35,041 nt of DNA from NCBI GenBank assembly GCA_021809845.1, contig JAJZJW010000019.1:1-35041 (forward strand). Reading direction: 5' to 3'. This DNA comes from a bacterium (GTDB lineage Bacteria > SZUA-79 > Acidulodesulfobacterales > Acidulodesulfobacteraceae). Of the stretch, positions 26,868-35,041 are shown piece after piece (the stretch's first letter is position 1; each line of letters opens with the position of its first letter). The notes beneath the pieces were generated by a model. The model worked only from the letters and a program-made list of their open reading frames with translations, did no database searches and had not been told where the DNA came from. Position numbers and translations under genes: made by a program.

Positions 26868-27629
26868 ATGCTTAAAGAAACATTATACACTTTTTTTTAC
26901 TGGTTTATCATCATCATTAATACTATATTTTTCGGAACCGCCGCTGTGGTAATTTCTTTTTTTGATTTATCTGGCAAGAAAACCCAAAATGTTGCAAGGC
27001 TATGGGCTAAAACAATTTTATATCTGCTTAATATCAACGTAGTTACTGACGGTTTGTCAAATATAGATAGCAAATCTTCCTATCTTATAGTTTCCAATCA
27101 TCAGAGTTATTTTGATATCTTTATATTGCTATCATCTCTTAATTTAGACTTCAAATTTGTTGCAAAGTCATCTTTATTTAGCATACCTTTTTTAGGCTGG
27201 AGCATGAAAAGATTGGGATATATCTCGGTTGACAGAAAAAATTTGAAGAAAACTTTATCGGTATTTAATCAAACTAATCTCGGCAATAAAGCACCTGAAA
27301 ATGTTTCAGATTCAGAACAAAAAAATAAAAAAAAGGACGTTGTATCTATTCTTATTTTCCCTGAAGGAACTCGTTCAGATAACGGGAAACTGAAAGATTT
27401 TAAAACTGCGGGATTGAAAAGATTTATTGAAATATTGAATTTGCCGATTTTACCGGTTGCCATAAGCGGTACATTTGGTATTTTAAAAAAAAATTCATTA
27501 AAAATTTATGGAGGGAAAACAGTACAGCTTAAGATATTAAAACCTGTTTTAATTGTGACAAATAATATAAAATCAGCTTCTGAGACAATCCAAAATATAG
27601 CTGAAAGTATAAAGAAAGAATTAATTTAA
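26868..27629 (+). CDS. plsC: 1-acyl-sn-glycerol-3-phosphate acyltransferase (PlsC-like)
   Basis: 253 residues. N-terminal membrane segment (about 8-32), the acyltransferase NHQSYFD motif with His78 and Asp83 (H-4x-D catalytic pair), and IFPEGTRSDNG with the substrate-binding EGTR at 166-169. GTFGIL follows. PlsC makes phosphatidic acid from lysophosphatidic acid at the inner membrane. A Lys/Asn-rich insert (about 135-155) separates the two motifs and looks like a loop. The start has no clear ribosome site. The rnj gene follows after 71 bases. Confidence 0.85.
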   Translation: MLKETLYTFFYWFIIIINTIFFGTAAVVISFFDLSGKKTQNVARLWAKTILYLLNINVVTDGLSNIDSKSSYLIVSNHQSYFDIFILLSSLNLDFKFVAKSSLFSIPFLGWSMKRLGYISVDRKNLKKTLSVFNQTNLGNKAPENVSDSEQKNKKKDVVSILIFPEGTRSDNGKLKDFKTAGLKRFIEILNLPILPVAISGTFGILKKNSLKIYGGKTVQLKILKPVLIVTNNIKSASETIQNIAESIKKELI

Positions 27630-27700
27630 CTTAAAAAATAGTAAAATTAATTTTATTTAAAAACAAATAGCGGCAAATAACGGCGAGGCAATGAGATATT

Positions 27701-29452
27701 ATGACAAGAGCTGGAAATAATGCAGTAAATGTGGTAAGTAATTTTGTAAATGATACCGTAAATAATTTAAAAGACGCTCACGATACTAAAAATAATTTAA
27801 AGATTATTCCTCTAGGAGGTTTAGGCGAGATAGGTCTCAATATGATGATTTATGAGACCGAAAACGATATCATTATAGTTGATTGCGGATTAATGTTTCC
27901 GGAAGATTATATGCTTGGAATTGATATGGTAATTCCGGATTTTAACTATTTGTACAGCAAAAAAGAAAAAATACGAGGGCTGCTGCTGACGCATGGACAC
28001 GAAGACCATATAGGTGCAATTCCATACCTTTTGAGAGAATTTAACATTCCGATATTTGGAACCCCTTTCACCCTCGGCATACTTGAAGAAAAATTAAAAG
28101 AACATGATTTGCCTACCAAATTTTATTTATTTACCGTTAAAACCGGCGGCACAATTACTCTCGGTGATTTTAGCGTAGAATTTATAAGCGTAGCTCACTC
28201 TATAATAGACGGCGCATGCCTTGCTATCAGGACCCCGTTCGGGGTTATTATTCATACAGGGGATTTTAAATTAGACCAATCTTTAGAGCAGTCTCAAATT
28301 ACCAATATTAACAGGCTCGCATATTACGGAGACGAAGGTGTTCTGGCTCTTCTTTCGGATTCTACAAATGTTGAAAAAGACGGTTTTACAATTTCTGAAA
28401 AAGATATTAAAAAAACATTCAGAAATGTCTTCAGGGACCATAAAGGCAGGATAATCATTGCCCTTTTTGCTTCCAATATTCACAGGACTTCACAGTTGTT
28501 AGAACTGGCGAGGGAATTTAATAAGAAAGTTTTAATGAGCGGCAGAAGCTTAATAACATATACAAGAATTGCAAAAAGACTGGGCTATTTGGATTATTAT
28601 GAAGATATCTTGATAGACGAAGAAGCTTTGCCGTATTTTGAACCTGAAGAAATGCTGATATTAACAACAGGAACGCAGGGTGAACCGATGTCTGCCTTAT
28701 CCAGAATTTCTGTAGGCGACCATAAGTTTATAAAAATAAAAAATAATGACCTTGTTATTTTGTCATCTAAGTTTATACCCGGCAATGAAAAAGCAATTAC
28801 GAAAATTATAAATAATTTATATAAAAAGGGTGCTGAGGTTCTTTACGAAAAAATATCTGAGATTCATGTGTCCGGTCATGCAAGCAAAGAAGAGCTGAAA
28901 CTCATGATGAATATAACAAAACCGCAATATTTTATACCCATACACGGGGAACTAAGGCACCTTTATCAGCACAAAAAAGTAGCAGTAGATATGGGTATAG
29001 GTTCTGCAAATATATTTACTATTGAAAACGGCGATGTTTTAAATTTTGATACCTGCAACTGTTTAACAAAAGGCAAGAAAGTTTATTCCGGCAGGATATT
29101 TGTCGACGGAAAAGGCATAGGTGACGTGGAAACAGGAACGTTGAAGGAACGGGCGCATTTATCGGAAAACGGCATGATAATAATAGTATTAGTTGTTGAT
29201 TCAAAAACGGCAAATATTATTTCCGGTCCGGAAATAACATCAAAAGGATTTGTTTTTGAAGATTATTTTAAAAATCTCTATAAAGATTTAAACGGTCAAG
29301 TCCTGAATATTATTCGTTTGAACCAGGAAGAAAGGGGTGAAAATATAGACTGGGTAAAAGTAAAAGATGAAATCAGAAGGGTTATAAAAAAATATTTGAA
29401 TAAAACAATCGATAGGCAGCCTTTTATTTTCCCTATGATTATAGAAATTTAA
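27701..29452 (+). CDS. rnj: Ribonuclease J
   Basis: 583 residues. The metallo-beta-lactamase motif HGHEDH at 98-103, GGLGEIGLNM at 39-48, GDFKLDQS, and DSTNVEKDGFTISE mark a beta-CASP RNase J. SGHASKEELKLMM and IPIHGELRHL are the C-terminal nuclease motifs, and residues about 450-583 form the usual C-terminal domain. RNase J degrades and matures RNA with 5' exonuclease and endonuclease activity. About 30 residues before the core are extra and poorly conserved. An E. coli-like RNase E was not seen in this window. Confidence 0.94.
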   Translation: MTRAGNNAVNVVSNFVNDTVNNLKDAHDTKNNLKIIPLGGLGEIGLNMMIYETENDIIIVDCGLMFPEDYMLGIDMVIPDFNYLYSKKEKIRGLLLTHGHEDHIGAIPYLLREFNIPIFGTPFTLGILEEKLKEHDLPTKFYLFTVKTGGTITLGDFSVEFISVAHSIIDGACLAIRTPFGVIIHTGDFKLDQSLEQSQITNINRLAYYGDEGVLALLSDSTNVEKDGFTISEKDIKKTFRNVFRDHKGRIIIALFASNIHRTSQLLELAREFNKKVLMSGRSLITYTRIAKRLGYLDYYEDILIDEEALPYFEPEEMLILTTGTQGEPMSALSRISVGDHKFIKIKNNDLVILSSKFIPGNEKAITKIINNLYKKGAEVLYEKISEIHVSGHASKEELKLMMNITKPQYFIPIHGELRHLYQHKKVAVDMGIGSANIFTIENGDVLNFDTCNCLTKGKKVYSGRIFVDGKGIGDVETGTLKERAHLSENGMIIIVLVVDSKTANIISGPEITSKGFVFEDYFKNLYKDLNGQVLNIIRLNQEERGENIDWVKVKDEIRRVIKKYLNKTIDRQPFIFPMIIEI

Positions 29453-29841
29453 AAATAATATATTATAAAACAAATTTTTTAATCAAATTAAAATAAAAAT
29501 AAAAAAATAGAGGTATAATATAATTAATAAATGTATGTATGCCGGTATACTTTTATGGTACACTTTTATGGATGTATGTTTAATCGATATTGATGCTATG
29601 TATAATTATAGTTAATAAAAATACATATGCTAGAATATAAAAATTAAAATATATCAACTTAAAAAATATATTAAGTTATTTTAAGTATTAAGTCGGTTTA
29701 AATATTAAGTTGGTTTAAGATAGTTTGATATTTGATAATTTAATTTAATATGAATGATTGGCATTTTTATCATATATAACGATGATGCGATAGTTAGTTT
29801 AAGATAGTTTTTGATAGTTTAGTATGAAGGAGGTGATTCAT

Positions 29842-29907
29842 ATGGCATGCGCTTCAAAAAAAGGAGAAGGCACAAAAACAAAACCGCCGAAAACAAAAAG
29901 CAAATAA
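29842..29907 (+). CDS. 21-residue basic peptide with strong ribosome site
   Basis: ATG at 29842 to TAA at 29905. The peptide begins MACASKKGEG and continues with Thr, Pro and Lys only (TKTKPPKTKSK), giving eight Lys and no acidic residue except one Glu. It is preceded by AAGGAGGTGATT, one of the best ribosome sites in the window, and followed nine bases later by a 22-bp stem terminator, so it forms a complete gene unit. It has one Cys at position 3. I do not recognise the family. A toxin-like, RNA-binding or leader peptide is possible but nothing shows which. Confidence 0.6.
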   Translation: MACASKKGEGTKTKPPKTKSK

Positions 29908-29915
29908 AAGACTCT

Positions 29916-29968
29916 AATTATTATGCCCCTGTTTATTTATTGTTAATAAACAGGGGCATAATAATTTT
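29916..29968. terminator. Strong intrinsic terminator after the small peptide gene
   Basis: A perfect 22-bp stem (arms 29916-29937 and 29945-29966, with the GC core GCCCCTG/CAGGGGC) and a 7-base loop, followed by TT on the plus side. The short T-tract is supplemented by the T-rich end of the stem, and the other strand is comparable, so it may work both ways. It ends the transcript of the 21-residue peptide gene. Confidence 0.75.
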
Positions 29969-30120
29969 GGCATTCCATAATTCCTTACTTATTAATAATT
30001 AATAATAAATTAATATGCGCCTTTTCTTTTTTGTTAACCTTGCGGAATTTTTAATTGCAAATTCGCAAGATTAATGCCTGCCATAATATCTGAAAGAACT
30101 GAATTTGAAACTTTTACATT

Positions 30121-30233
30121 TATATTCTTAAAACTATAAAAGTAAAACCTTTCTATTAATTTTTTTTTCTGAATTTAAAGCTATACATATATTCTTAAAA
30201 CTATAAAAGTAAAACCTTTCAATTAATTTTTTT
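30121..30233. repeat. 46-bp direct repeat upstream of cydA
   Basis: Copies at 30121-30166 and 30188-30233, 45 of 46 bases identical, starting TATATTCTTAAAACTATAAA and ending in ATTAATTTTTTT, separated by 21 bases. It lies 172-284 bases before the cydA start, so may be part of its control region. Only two copies exist and I see no leader, so I do not call it a CRISPR array. Confidence 0.7.
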
Positions 30234-30404
30234 ATTGATTATCGTTTTCTATTGTTTTATAATTATTGTCACCCGATAATAATTACTAACGCAGATAAAT
30301 TTTAATATCTAATATAAGATATTAAACTGTCTAATATTAAACGTCTTTTTTAATTTTAATTTAATTGTAAAAATTAATTATTAACATTAGGAGGTTGATT
30401 ATTT

Positions 30405-31781
30405 ATGGATGCACTAATTCTTGCCCGGGTGCAATTTGGGCTCACGGCTTTTTTTCATTTTTTATACCCCCCTTTAACTATAGGATTGGGCGCTTTACTT
30501 GTTATAACGGAAGGAATTTACGTTTACTCTAAGAACGAAGATTATCTTAAAATCACCAGATTTTTTGTAAAGTTATTTGCAATAAACTTTGTTGTAGGAG
30601 TCGCTACAGGAATAGTTTTAGAATTTCAATTCGGGACAAACTGGTCTCAATATTCAGCTTTTGTAGGAACCATATTCGGCTCGCCACTTGCAATAGAAGG
30701 ACTTTTTGCTTTCTTTATGGAATCTATTTTTGTTGGTGTTATGCTGTTTGGCTGGAACAGATTATCCCCAAAGGCACACTGGGTCTCCACTATACTTACC
30801 GCATTCGGTTCGGCTCTGTCGGGCGTTTGGATTATAGTAGCAAATTCATGGATGCAGACGCCGGCCGGGTACAAAATAGTAAACGGAAAACCTATAATGA
30901 CCAATTTCTTACATGTTGTGTTTAATCCTTATTTTCCGGCGGAATTTACCCATACCATTATGGGGGCGTGGGAATATGGCGCATTTTTTATGGCGGGGGT
31001 TGCTTCATGGTATTTAATTAAAAACAATAAAGATATGGTTATGAGAAAGGCTTTAAAAGTGGCAATAATTGCAGGAATATTTATTTCTGTCGCACAAATT
31101 ATTTTAGGAGACGTAAGCGCTAAAGAGGTTGTAAAATATCAACCGACGAAACTTGCTATGATGGAGGCGCAGTGGCATACGCAGAAAGATGCTCCCGAAG
31201 TATTGTTTACGATACCGAATGAATCGCAGCAAAAAGATTATTTTTCAATAAAAGTTCCGTATCTTTTGAGTATGCTGGCGACCGGGAATCCCTATGGCAA
31301 GGTGATGGGGCTTGACGGTTCAATAAAATATATTGCGCATAAAGACCATATTACAAATTTGAAACCCTCCATGTTTCCGGTAGACGCAGTTTACACAACG
31401 TTTCATATCATGATGTATATAGGTTTTTATCTGGCAGGAATTATGCTGATTGCTATAATACTTTACTGGAAAAATAGATTGTACGATAATAAATTTTTCT
31501 TGAAGGTGCTATGGTATTCGACTTTTCTACCCCTTCTGGCACTTGAGATGGGATGGTGCACAACTGAAATAGGCAGACAGCCGTTTACGGTGTATGGACT
31601 ACTAGAAACACAAAATTCTGTTTCCCCGAATGTGACTGTGCCCGATTTAGTTATATCTATAATAATGTTTATAACAATTTATCTAATTTTACTATCATTT
31701 GCTTTGTTTCTGTTTAAGAAAGAACTCAAAGGAAGATTAGAAGGCAAAGATGAAGTAAATACTAAACCGAAGGAGGCATAA
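30405..31781 (+). CDS. cydA: Cytochrome bd oxidase subunit I (CydA), short Q-loop
   Basis: 458 residues, about nine membrane helices. The haem ligands are present: His18 (in FFHFLYPP), His183 (in EFTHTIMGAWE) and Met382 (in LALEMGWCTTEIGRQPF). Glu98 and Glu106 of the proton path are there. The quinone-binding Lys249 and Glu254 are in YQPTKLAMMEAQW. The Q-loop is short (about 240-325), unlike the long loop of E. coli CydA, so it belongs with the short-loop or CioA-like enzymes. The enzyme reduces oxygen with quinol and has high oxygen affinity. Ribosome site TAGGAGG before the ATG. cydB follows after two bases. Confidence 0.97.
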   Translation: MDALILARVQFGLTAFFHFLYPPLTIGLGALLVITEGIYVYSKNEDYLKITRFFVKLFAINFVVGVATGIVLEFQFGTNWSQYSAFVGTIFGSPLAIEGLFAFFMESIFVGVMLFGWNRLSPKAHWVSTILTAFGSALSGVWIIVANSWMQTPAGYKIVNGKPIMTNFLHVVFNPYFPAEFTHTIMGAWEYGAFFMAGVASWYLIKNNKDMVMRKALKVAIIAGIFISVAQIILGDVSAKEVVKYQPTKLAMMEAQWHTQKDAPEVLFTIPNESQQKDYFSIKVPYLLSMLATGNPYGKVMGLDGSIKYIAHKDHITNLKPSMFPVDAVYTTFHIMMYIGFYLAGIMLIAIILYWKNRLYDNKFFLKVLWYSTFLPLLALEMGWCTTEIGRQPFTVYGLLETQNSVSPNVTVPDLVISIIMFITIYLILLSFALFLFKKELKGRLEGKDEVNTKPKEA

Positions 31782-31783
31782 TT

Positions 31784-32809
31784 ATGAGTTTGCAATTTTT
31801 ACAAATACTCTGGTTTATACTTATAGCTGTTATAATTTTAGGATGGGCCACGATGGACGGATTTGATTACGGAGTAGGCGGATTGTTGGCGTTTATCGCT
31901 AAAGACGACAGAGAGAAAAAAATAGTAATAAATTCTATAGGTCCTGTATGGGATGGAAATCAAGTATGGCTTATTTTAGGCGGCGGTGCGATTTTTGCCG
32001 CTTTTCCGCAGGTTTACGCTTCAGTATTCAGCGGTTTTTATCTTGCAATGATGCTTGTTGTATGGTTAATAATATTCAGAGCAGTTTCATTTGAATTCAG
32101 AAGCAGGGTAGAAGATGAAAGCTGGAAGAAGCGCTGGGAAATTGTTATAACGGTTACAGGACTTGGCATAGGGCTTTTGCTTGGAGTTGCTTTGGCTAAT
32201 GTATTAAGGGGTATTCCTTTAAATAAAGAACATGTGGATTTTGAATCATTATTCAGCTTGCTGAACATTTTCGCAATTGTCGGCGGGCTTATATCGTTGT
32301 CAATGTTCTTAATGCACGGCTCTGTTTATCTTGTTATGAAGACCGAAGGGGAATTGCAGAAAAGGGCAAGAAATTACGGAACAAAATTTGCTTATGCCTA
32401 TATAATATTCACTCTTATTTTTTTGCTGATTTCTCCTATATTTGCACCAAGACTTCTAGGTAATGGTCTGGGTATTTTAGGGGATTTCGTACCGGCGCTC
32501 ATGCTGATAGGAGCTATAGGTGTTATACTGGCTATGAAATCGAATAGTGATACAAAACCTTTCATGTTCTCAGTTTTAAGTATAGTAGGCACTATTGCAA
32601 GCGTTGCCGTTGGGTTGTTTCCTGATATTGTACCTTCTACTATTAACAGCAGCTACAGTCTTACGCTGTTTAATTCATCATCTAACGAACTCACGCTTAT
32701 AGTGATGCTTATAGCCACGTTAATTGGACTGCCTTTAGTTTTACTATATTCAATTTATGCTTATAAGAAATTTGGGCTGAAAGTCAAACTGGACGAGGAC
32801 AGCTATTAA
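31784..32809 (+). CDS. cydB: Cytochrome bd oxidase subunit II (CydB)
   Basis: 341 residues with about eight membrane helices. The opening LQILWFILIAVIILGWATMDGFDYGVG has the conserved DGFDYGVG, and GPVWDGNQVWLILGGGAIFAAFP (core PVWDGNQVWLI) follows; both are CydB signatures. FEFRSR at about 103-108 is also typical. It has no haem of its own. It is two bases after cydA with AAGGAGG at the end of cydA as ribosome site. No cydX, cydC or cydD gene follows; a terminator lies 62 bases after the stop. Confidence 0.96.
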   Translation: MSLQFLQILWFILIAVIILGWATMDGFDYGVGGLLAFIAKDDREKKIVINSIGPVWDGNQVWLILGGGAIFAAFPQVYASVFSGFYLAMMLVVWLIIFRAVSFEFRSRVEDESWKKRWEIVITVTGLGIGLLLGVALANVLRGIPLNKEHVDFESLFSLLNIFAIVGGLISLSMFLMHGSVYLVMKTEGELQKRARNYGTKFAYAYIIFTLIFLLISPIFAPRLLGNGLGILGDFVPALMLIGAIGVILAMKSNSDTKPFMFSVLSIVGTIASVAVGLFPDIVPSTINSSYSLTLFNSSSNELTLIVMLIATLIGLPLVLLYSIYAYKKFGLKVKLDEDSY

Positions 32810-33179
32810 TAAATATTTATTTATTCGGTAATATTTAATTAATTAAAATATCTGCCTTGTTTTTACTAAATAAAAAACCGTTTAGCTATTTTAACTATAT
32901 AACTAAACGGTTTTTTTGATGATGTGCATAGATAGTATAATACCTATAGTACTATATATGTATTAAATTAAATACAAATCAATGCTGTATATAAATGTAC
33001 AAAATAGATGTATAAATTAAATTATCAACTTAAGTAGGCAATTTTAATGTTTAATTTCGCATTTTATTTTGCATGCAACATAATTATTTTGCATCACTAT
33101 TCTGAGTTTCAAAGTCTCATCGGGGTCTTCAACGTTAAGCTAGATTAAGTATTGTTAAACTAAGTTGAGTGGTCTTACC
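32810..33179. other. Non-coding gap after cydB, convergent with the small gene
   Basis: 370 bases. It holds the cydB terminator (32872-32917). About 33105-33183 looks like a decayed copy of the 3' end of the small gene that follows on the minus strand (see the repeat entry). The rest is AT-rich with no gene seen. Confidence 0.5.
32872..32917. terminator. Bidirectional intrinsic terminator after cydB
   Basis: AAAAAACCGTTTAG (32872-32885) pairs perfectly with CTAAACGGTTTTTT (32903-32916) around a 17-base loop, with a T-tract on the plus strand and, by symmetry, on the minus strand. It would end cydAB on one side and the minus-strand small gene on the other. Confidence 0.9.
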
Positions 33180-33259
33180 TTAGCTTTTCAAATCATTATC
33201 CATATCTTCAAAGTCGTCAGGGTCTTCGCCTTTACTTTTTTTAGTCTGTCTTACCTTAG
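33108..33259. repeat. Partial duplication of the 3' end of the small gene
   Basis: TTCAAAGTC then a GGGTCTTC appear at 33108-33130 and again at 33207-33227, and GTCTTACCTTAG appears at 33172-33183 and again at 33248-33259. The order is the same, but the spacing is 64 bases in the left copy and 41 in the right. On the minus strand both encode an EDPD-type stretch. It suggests that the end of the gene was tandemly duplicated and the outer copy decayed. Confidence 0.4.
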
Positions 33260-33452
33260 TCCTTTCAACCCTGTTGTCAATCCTCTTGACAACGCTGTTA
33301 AATAAACCTTCAACAGCAAAAATAACCTCTTTGTTGGCGTTGCCGACATGTTCTACCACATCTGCAGGAATTCTATCGTAAAACGCATCAACGATTCTAT
33401 GTCTGAAGTCAGACCTTTTTTCTCTGAATGATTTTTCGTCTTTTAATAACAT
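33180..33452 (-). CDS. Small hypothetical protein, charged, 90 residues
   Basis: I do not recognise the family. The protein has a charged N-terminus (LLKDEKSFREKRSDFRHRI, core KRSDFRHRIVDAFYDRIP), a central amphipathic helix (about 38-60, HVGNANKEVIFAVEGLFNSVV), a basic stretch (KRIDNRVERTKVRQTKKSK) and an acidic tail (EDPDDFEDMDNDLKS). It has no signal peptide or membrane segment. TTGGAGGT precedes the ATG with good spacing, so it is probably a real gene. It stands alone between two regions without genes. The alternation of a basic block and an acidic tail may mean binding to nucleic acid or to a partner protein, but nothing proves this. Confidence 0.65.
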   Translation of the reverse strand: MLLKDEKSFREKRSDFRHRIVDAFYDRIPADVVEHVGNANKEVIFAVEGLFNSVVKRIDNRVERTKVRQTKKSKGEDPDDFEDMDNDLKS

Positions 33453-33771
33453 AATTAAATACCTCCAACTTATTAATATTATACATTTTAAATTTTTGCA
33501 TCAGTTAGATAATTTTCAGTAACTAAATTTTAATAAATATAAATCTTTTTAAATTAACCGTCCAAAATACTTACACATATATTTTATTATATCGCAAATT
33601 AAAAACAAAAACAATATTGTTGCCGATTATTGTTGCCGGTTATTGAATTATTGCATAGAAAAATTAATTTCCAATATTAACATTAACCTTTTGCATTTTA
33701 TATATAGGCTTTTTTATTTTTTTATTTATATTATATTTTATTTATATTATAACGTTTAATGAATTCTATAA
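33453..33771. other. Non-coding gap between the IclR gene and the small gene
   Basis: 319 bases, no gene seen. A 13-base tandem pair TTGTTGCCGRTTA lies at 33617-33642. The sequence next to 33452 should hold the promoter of the small gene; the T-rich run at 33705-33750 is beyond the 3' end of the IclR gene. Confidence 0.5.
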
Positions 33772-34659
33772 TCACTCGTCATTTTTATTTTCTTCGATTT
33801 TCTTCTTGATTTCATACCCGAGTTTTGCCGATATTGTTTTAGCTGCTGCAATAGTCATTGGAATAATTATGTTGTCTAATCGTTCCTTTGTCGTTCTTAT
33901 AAGCGGTGCCGAAATAGATATTCCGCCGATTATATGGTCGGTATAATCTCTTAATGGAACGCCTATACATATGATACCGCTGTCCAATTCTTCGTTGTCT
34001 ATTGCATAACCTAGTTTTTTAACCTTTTCGAGTTCTTCATATAATTTATTTTTATCTGTTATAGTATTTTTTGTATACGGTTTTAATTCCGAAGGCAATA
34101 ATTTTTCTATAGCATCTCTAGATTCAAATGCTACCTGGCATTTACCGATAGCAGTAGCATATATAGGCAGCATACTTCCAACCCTTGAAGCAACTTTTAA
34201 AACCTGGTCTGCTTCTATTATATCTAAATATATAACATTTTTTTCTCTTATTACCCCTACGTAAGCAGATTCTTTAACATTGTTGACAAGTGTTTTTAAT
34301 ACCGGTTCCGCAATGCTCAGCAGCCTTAGGTGATGGATAAAAGATTGACCAAGTTCAAGACTTTTCAGCCCTAGTCTGTAATTTTCTGTAAACGGGTCCT
34401 GTTCTATGTACCCCTTATATTCTAATGTTGCAAGAAGCCTGAATATTTTATTTTTATGCAGTTTTAATATTTTGCTTAATTCGCTGACACCTAATTCAGA
34501 TTTATCGCCTTTAAAAGCTTCAAGCAGTTCAAATGCGTTTAAAACTGTTTTGATAATATAGTTAGTTTTGTCCTTTTTTCCCTTGTGTATTGTTTCTTTT
34601 ATTTCCTTAGGATTTATTGTTTCTTTAGATTTTCTGATGTCTTTTACGGGCGTAGCCAT
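33772..34659 (-). CDS. IclR-family transcriptional regulator
   Basis: From the ATG at 34659 the protein has 295 residues; GAGGA lies six bases before it, while the ATG at 34689 has no such site. The N-terminal winged helix (VSELSKILKLHKNKIFRLLATLEYKGYIEQ, core LSKILKLHKNKIFRLLATLE) is followed by the C-terminal effector domain with AYVGVIREKNVIYLDIIE, LPIYATAIGKCQVAF and GYAIDNEELDSGIICIGVPL (core AIDNEELDSGIICIGVP), all IclR signatures. Such proteins bind small metabolites and often repress or activate degradation genes. No target operon is beside it. The Lys-rich tail at about 1-30 before the helix-turn-helix is longer than usual. Confidence 0.93.
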   Translation of the reverse strand: MATPVKDIRKSKETINPKEIKETIHKGKKDKTNYIIKTVLNAFELLEAFKGDKSELGVSELSKILKLHKNKIFRLLATLEYKGYIEQDPFTENYRLGLKSLELGQSFIHHLRLLSIAEPVLKTLVNNVKESAYVGVIREKNVIYLDIIEADQVLKVASRVGSMLPIYATAIGKCQVAFESRDAIEKLLPSELKPYTKNTITDKNKLYEELEKVKKLGYAIDNEELDSGIICIGVPLRDYTDHIIGGISISAPLIRTTKERLDNIIIPMTIAAAKTISAKLGYEIKKKIEENKNDE

Positions 34660-34689
34660 TTTGTCCTCTTCGTAATTCATAATTTTCAT

Positions 34690-35041
34690 TTATTTTATTT
34701 ATTAAGTTAATTTATAAGCTAAGTTACGGTTTATTATTTGATTATCATGTTTTGATTAGCAGGTTCGGTGAAAATATACATATTTTTTAATGCTGCATAA
34801 ATAAAACAAATTTTTAAAATTTCGGTTCACCATATATTATAATATTATATTATAAAAGATAAATTTATAAATTCAATTATAATATAATTTATATTAAAAT
34901 TTAACTAAAAAATAAAACTTTAATCCTTCCATAGAAAAATTTAATCTCTAACTGCGACTTTTTAAAGTCATTTTTTTTATTTTATTTCCTTGGTTTTCTA
35001 ATATTTCTTAAATTTATGTTTTTTTCATAATATTTTTTATT
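34690..35041. other. Non-coding end of the window
   Basis: 352 bases, AT-rich, no gene or structured element that I can support. It should contain the promoter of the IclR gene. Runs of TATTATAATATTATA lie at about 34835-34852. Confidence 0.5.

Larger units (their letters stand above)
29453..30404. other. 950-base intergenic region between rnj and cydA
   Basis: AT-rich with short repeats. About 29684-29720 has two near-copies of ATTAAGTYGGTTTAARAT. It contains a tiny peptide gene (29842-29907), a strong terminator (29916-29968) and a 46-bp direct repeat (30121-30233), all listed separately. The cydA leader has a good TAGGAGG at about 30389-30395. The stretch 29453-29830 has no gene that I can support. 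Confidence 0.6.

Noticed and set aside
30121-30233. Minimal CRISPR array (two repeats, one spacer)
   Set aside because: Only two copies, an A/T-rich repeat without the usual ends, a 21-base spacer and no leader or adaptation genes nearby.

Overview
The window comes from an AT-rich (about 30% GC by eye) Gram-negative bacterium. The diderm evidence is a LolA-type lipoprotein carrier and a small outer-membrane beta-barrel protein ending in Phe. The order rsmG-parA-parB followed by a split F-type ATP synthase operon with two b-type subunits (b', b, delta, alpha, gamma, beta, epsilon, with a and c missing) is the arrangement known from deltaproteobacteria and relatives. An AT-rich deltaproteobacterium-like lineage, for example one like the Acidulodesulfobacterales, is my best guess; it is an inference, not a demonstration. 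No rRNA or tRNA gene was recognised.

Layout. (1) 1-5627, + strand: the 3' part of a type III-B CRISPR-Cas effector operon, cmr2/cas10 (partial), cmr3, cmr4, cmr5, cmr6, then a CARF-HEPN protein of the Csx1/TM1812 type. The Cmr complex should cut target RNA through Cmr4 and make cyclic oligoadenylate through Cas10; Csx1 would be the oligoadenylate-activated RNase. No array, cas1, cas2, cas6 or cmr1 lies inside the window. (2) 5628-6122: mobile-element-like debris with a frameshifted helix-turn-helix gene. (3) 6307-7478: an outer-membrane protein gene and a 600-base non-coding region with two exact-period 68-bp tandem repeats and a perfect 16-bp parS site. (4) 7479-10187: rsmG, parA, parB. (5) 10412-17450: ATP synthase genes and serS. 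(6) 17760-21412: ftsK, lolA, yajQ. (7) 21507-23360: a sigma-54-type promoter, glnB and glnA. (8) 23389-23676: a REP-like hairpin and a fragment of a mismatch-type uracil-DNA glycosylase. (9) 23803-26467, - strand: nitroreductase, an RpoD-class sigma factor with a 12-G/C homopolymer at its 5' end, and ssb. (10) 26868-29452: plsC-like acyltransferase and RNase J. (11) 29453-32917: a 21-residue basic peptide gene with its own terminator, a 46-bp direct repeat, cydAB (cytochrome bd) and a terminator. (12) 33180-34659, - strand: a small unknown protein and an IclR-family regulator.

Points that stand out. Glutamine synthetase has Phe where the adenylylated Tyr should be, although PII keeps its uridylylation Tyr. 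The sigma-factor gene may be slippage-prone at its homopolymer. ATP synthase epsilon lacks its C-terminal helical domain. RsmG carries a roughly 65-residue Asn-rich insertion. The parS and 68-bp repeat region may be the centromere or origin-proximal region of the chromosome. I did not find a convincing wholly new system; the best candidates for something undescribed are the tiny peptide gene, the 68-bp repeats and the Cmr6 C-terminal extension.
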